This document shows positions 6,073 through 6,148 of a stretch of 6,148 bases of DNA, in pieces. The stretch spans positions 1 to 6,148 of the forward strand of contig SKIY01000015.1 of the NCBI GenBank assembly GCA_007116205.1, in the 5' to 3' direction. Position 1 is the first letter of the stretch. Each line of letters opens with the position of its first letter. Under the pieces are notes generated by a model. It searched no databases, was not told the DNA's origin, and saw only the letters and a program-made list of their open reading frames with translations. The DNA comes from Candidatus Izemoplasma sp. (GTDB lineage: Bacteria > Bacillota_I > Bacilli_A > Izemoplasmatales > Izemoplasmataceae). A program made the position numbers and the translations under genes.

Positions 6073-6148
6073 TTAACCGTTATATCCACTTGAGGCTTCT
6101 AGTTTTGTTTTTTGTTTGCGCTTTAGGTAAATAAAAGCGCCAACTGCA
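6073..6148 (-). CDS. C-terminal 24 residues of an unidentified, probably membrane-anchored protein
   Basis: One minus-strand frame is open from the right edge to a TAA at 6073-6075. It begins with a small hydrophobic stretch, AVGAFIYL, then KRKQKTK and a short polar tail ending SSGYNG. This looks like the end of a transmembrane helix with a positively charged cytosolic tail. The stop lies 12 nt beyond the bidirectional terminator, as expected for a convergent gene. With only 24 codons, the family and even reality of the gene cannot be settled; the other two minus-strand frames also stop within the segment but give less protein-like sequence. Confidence 0.5.
   Translation of the reverse strand, partial: AVGAFIYLKRKQKTKLEASSGYNG

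Overview
This window reads as a low-GC (estimated by eye in the high 30s percent) Gram-positive-type chromosome: strong AGGAGG ribosome binding sites, TATAAT-type promoters, and a set of core genes typical of Bacillota and the walled-ancestor side of Mycoplasmatota (LonA, trigger factor, RNase J, RecU). TGA acts as a stop (it ends the RNase J gene) and Trp is read from TGG, so a Mycoplasma-type code is unlikely. An Acholeplasma/Izemoplasma/Haloplasma- or Erysipelotrichia-like host would fit, but that placement is inference. I see no insertion sequence, phage gene, CRISPR array, tRNA or rRNA.

Layout, left to right. The 5' (N-terminal) part of lon lies on the minus strand and runs off the left edge; it has its own promoter. 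Next, also on the minus strand, are a Cof-type HAD phosphatase and, upstream of it, trigger factor (tig). These two are separated by a 43-nt gap that holds a near-perfect intrinsic terminator hairpin placed directly in front of the HAD Shine-Dalgarno. Trigger factor has a clear sigma-A-like promoter. Upstream again is a second minus-strand operon: an RNase J family ribonuclease followed, with an ATGA stop/start overlap, by a NUDIX hydrolase. A 116-nt divergent intergenic region separates rnj from recU on the plus strand. recU ends in a strong terminator that is symmetric enough to work in both directions, and beyond it is the C-terminal tail of an unidentified, probably membrane-anchored protein on the minus strand.

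Functionally the window mixes protein quality control (tig folds nascent chains, Lon degrades misfolded ones), RNA turnover (RNase J with a NUDIX partner) and recombination (RecU Holliday junction resolvase). I find no clearly new multi-gene system. The most suggestive point is the translationally coupled RNase J-NUDIX pair, because NUDIX enzymes of the RppH type make the 5'-monophosphate ends that RNase J attacks. The second is that this RNase J keeps the HxHxDH metal motif but has Ile where catalytically competent RNase J1 has its C-terminal metal-ligand His, and several other conserved motifs have drifted, suggesting a J2-like or specialised paralogue.
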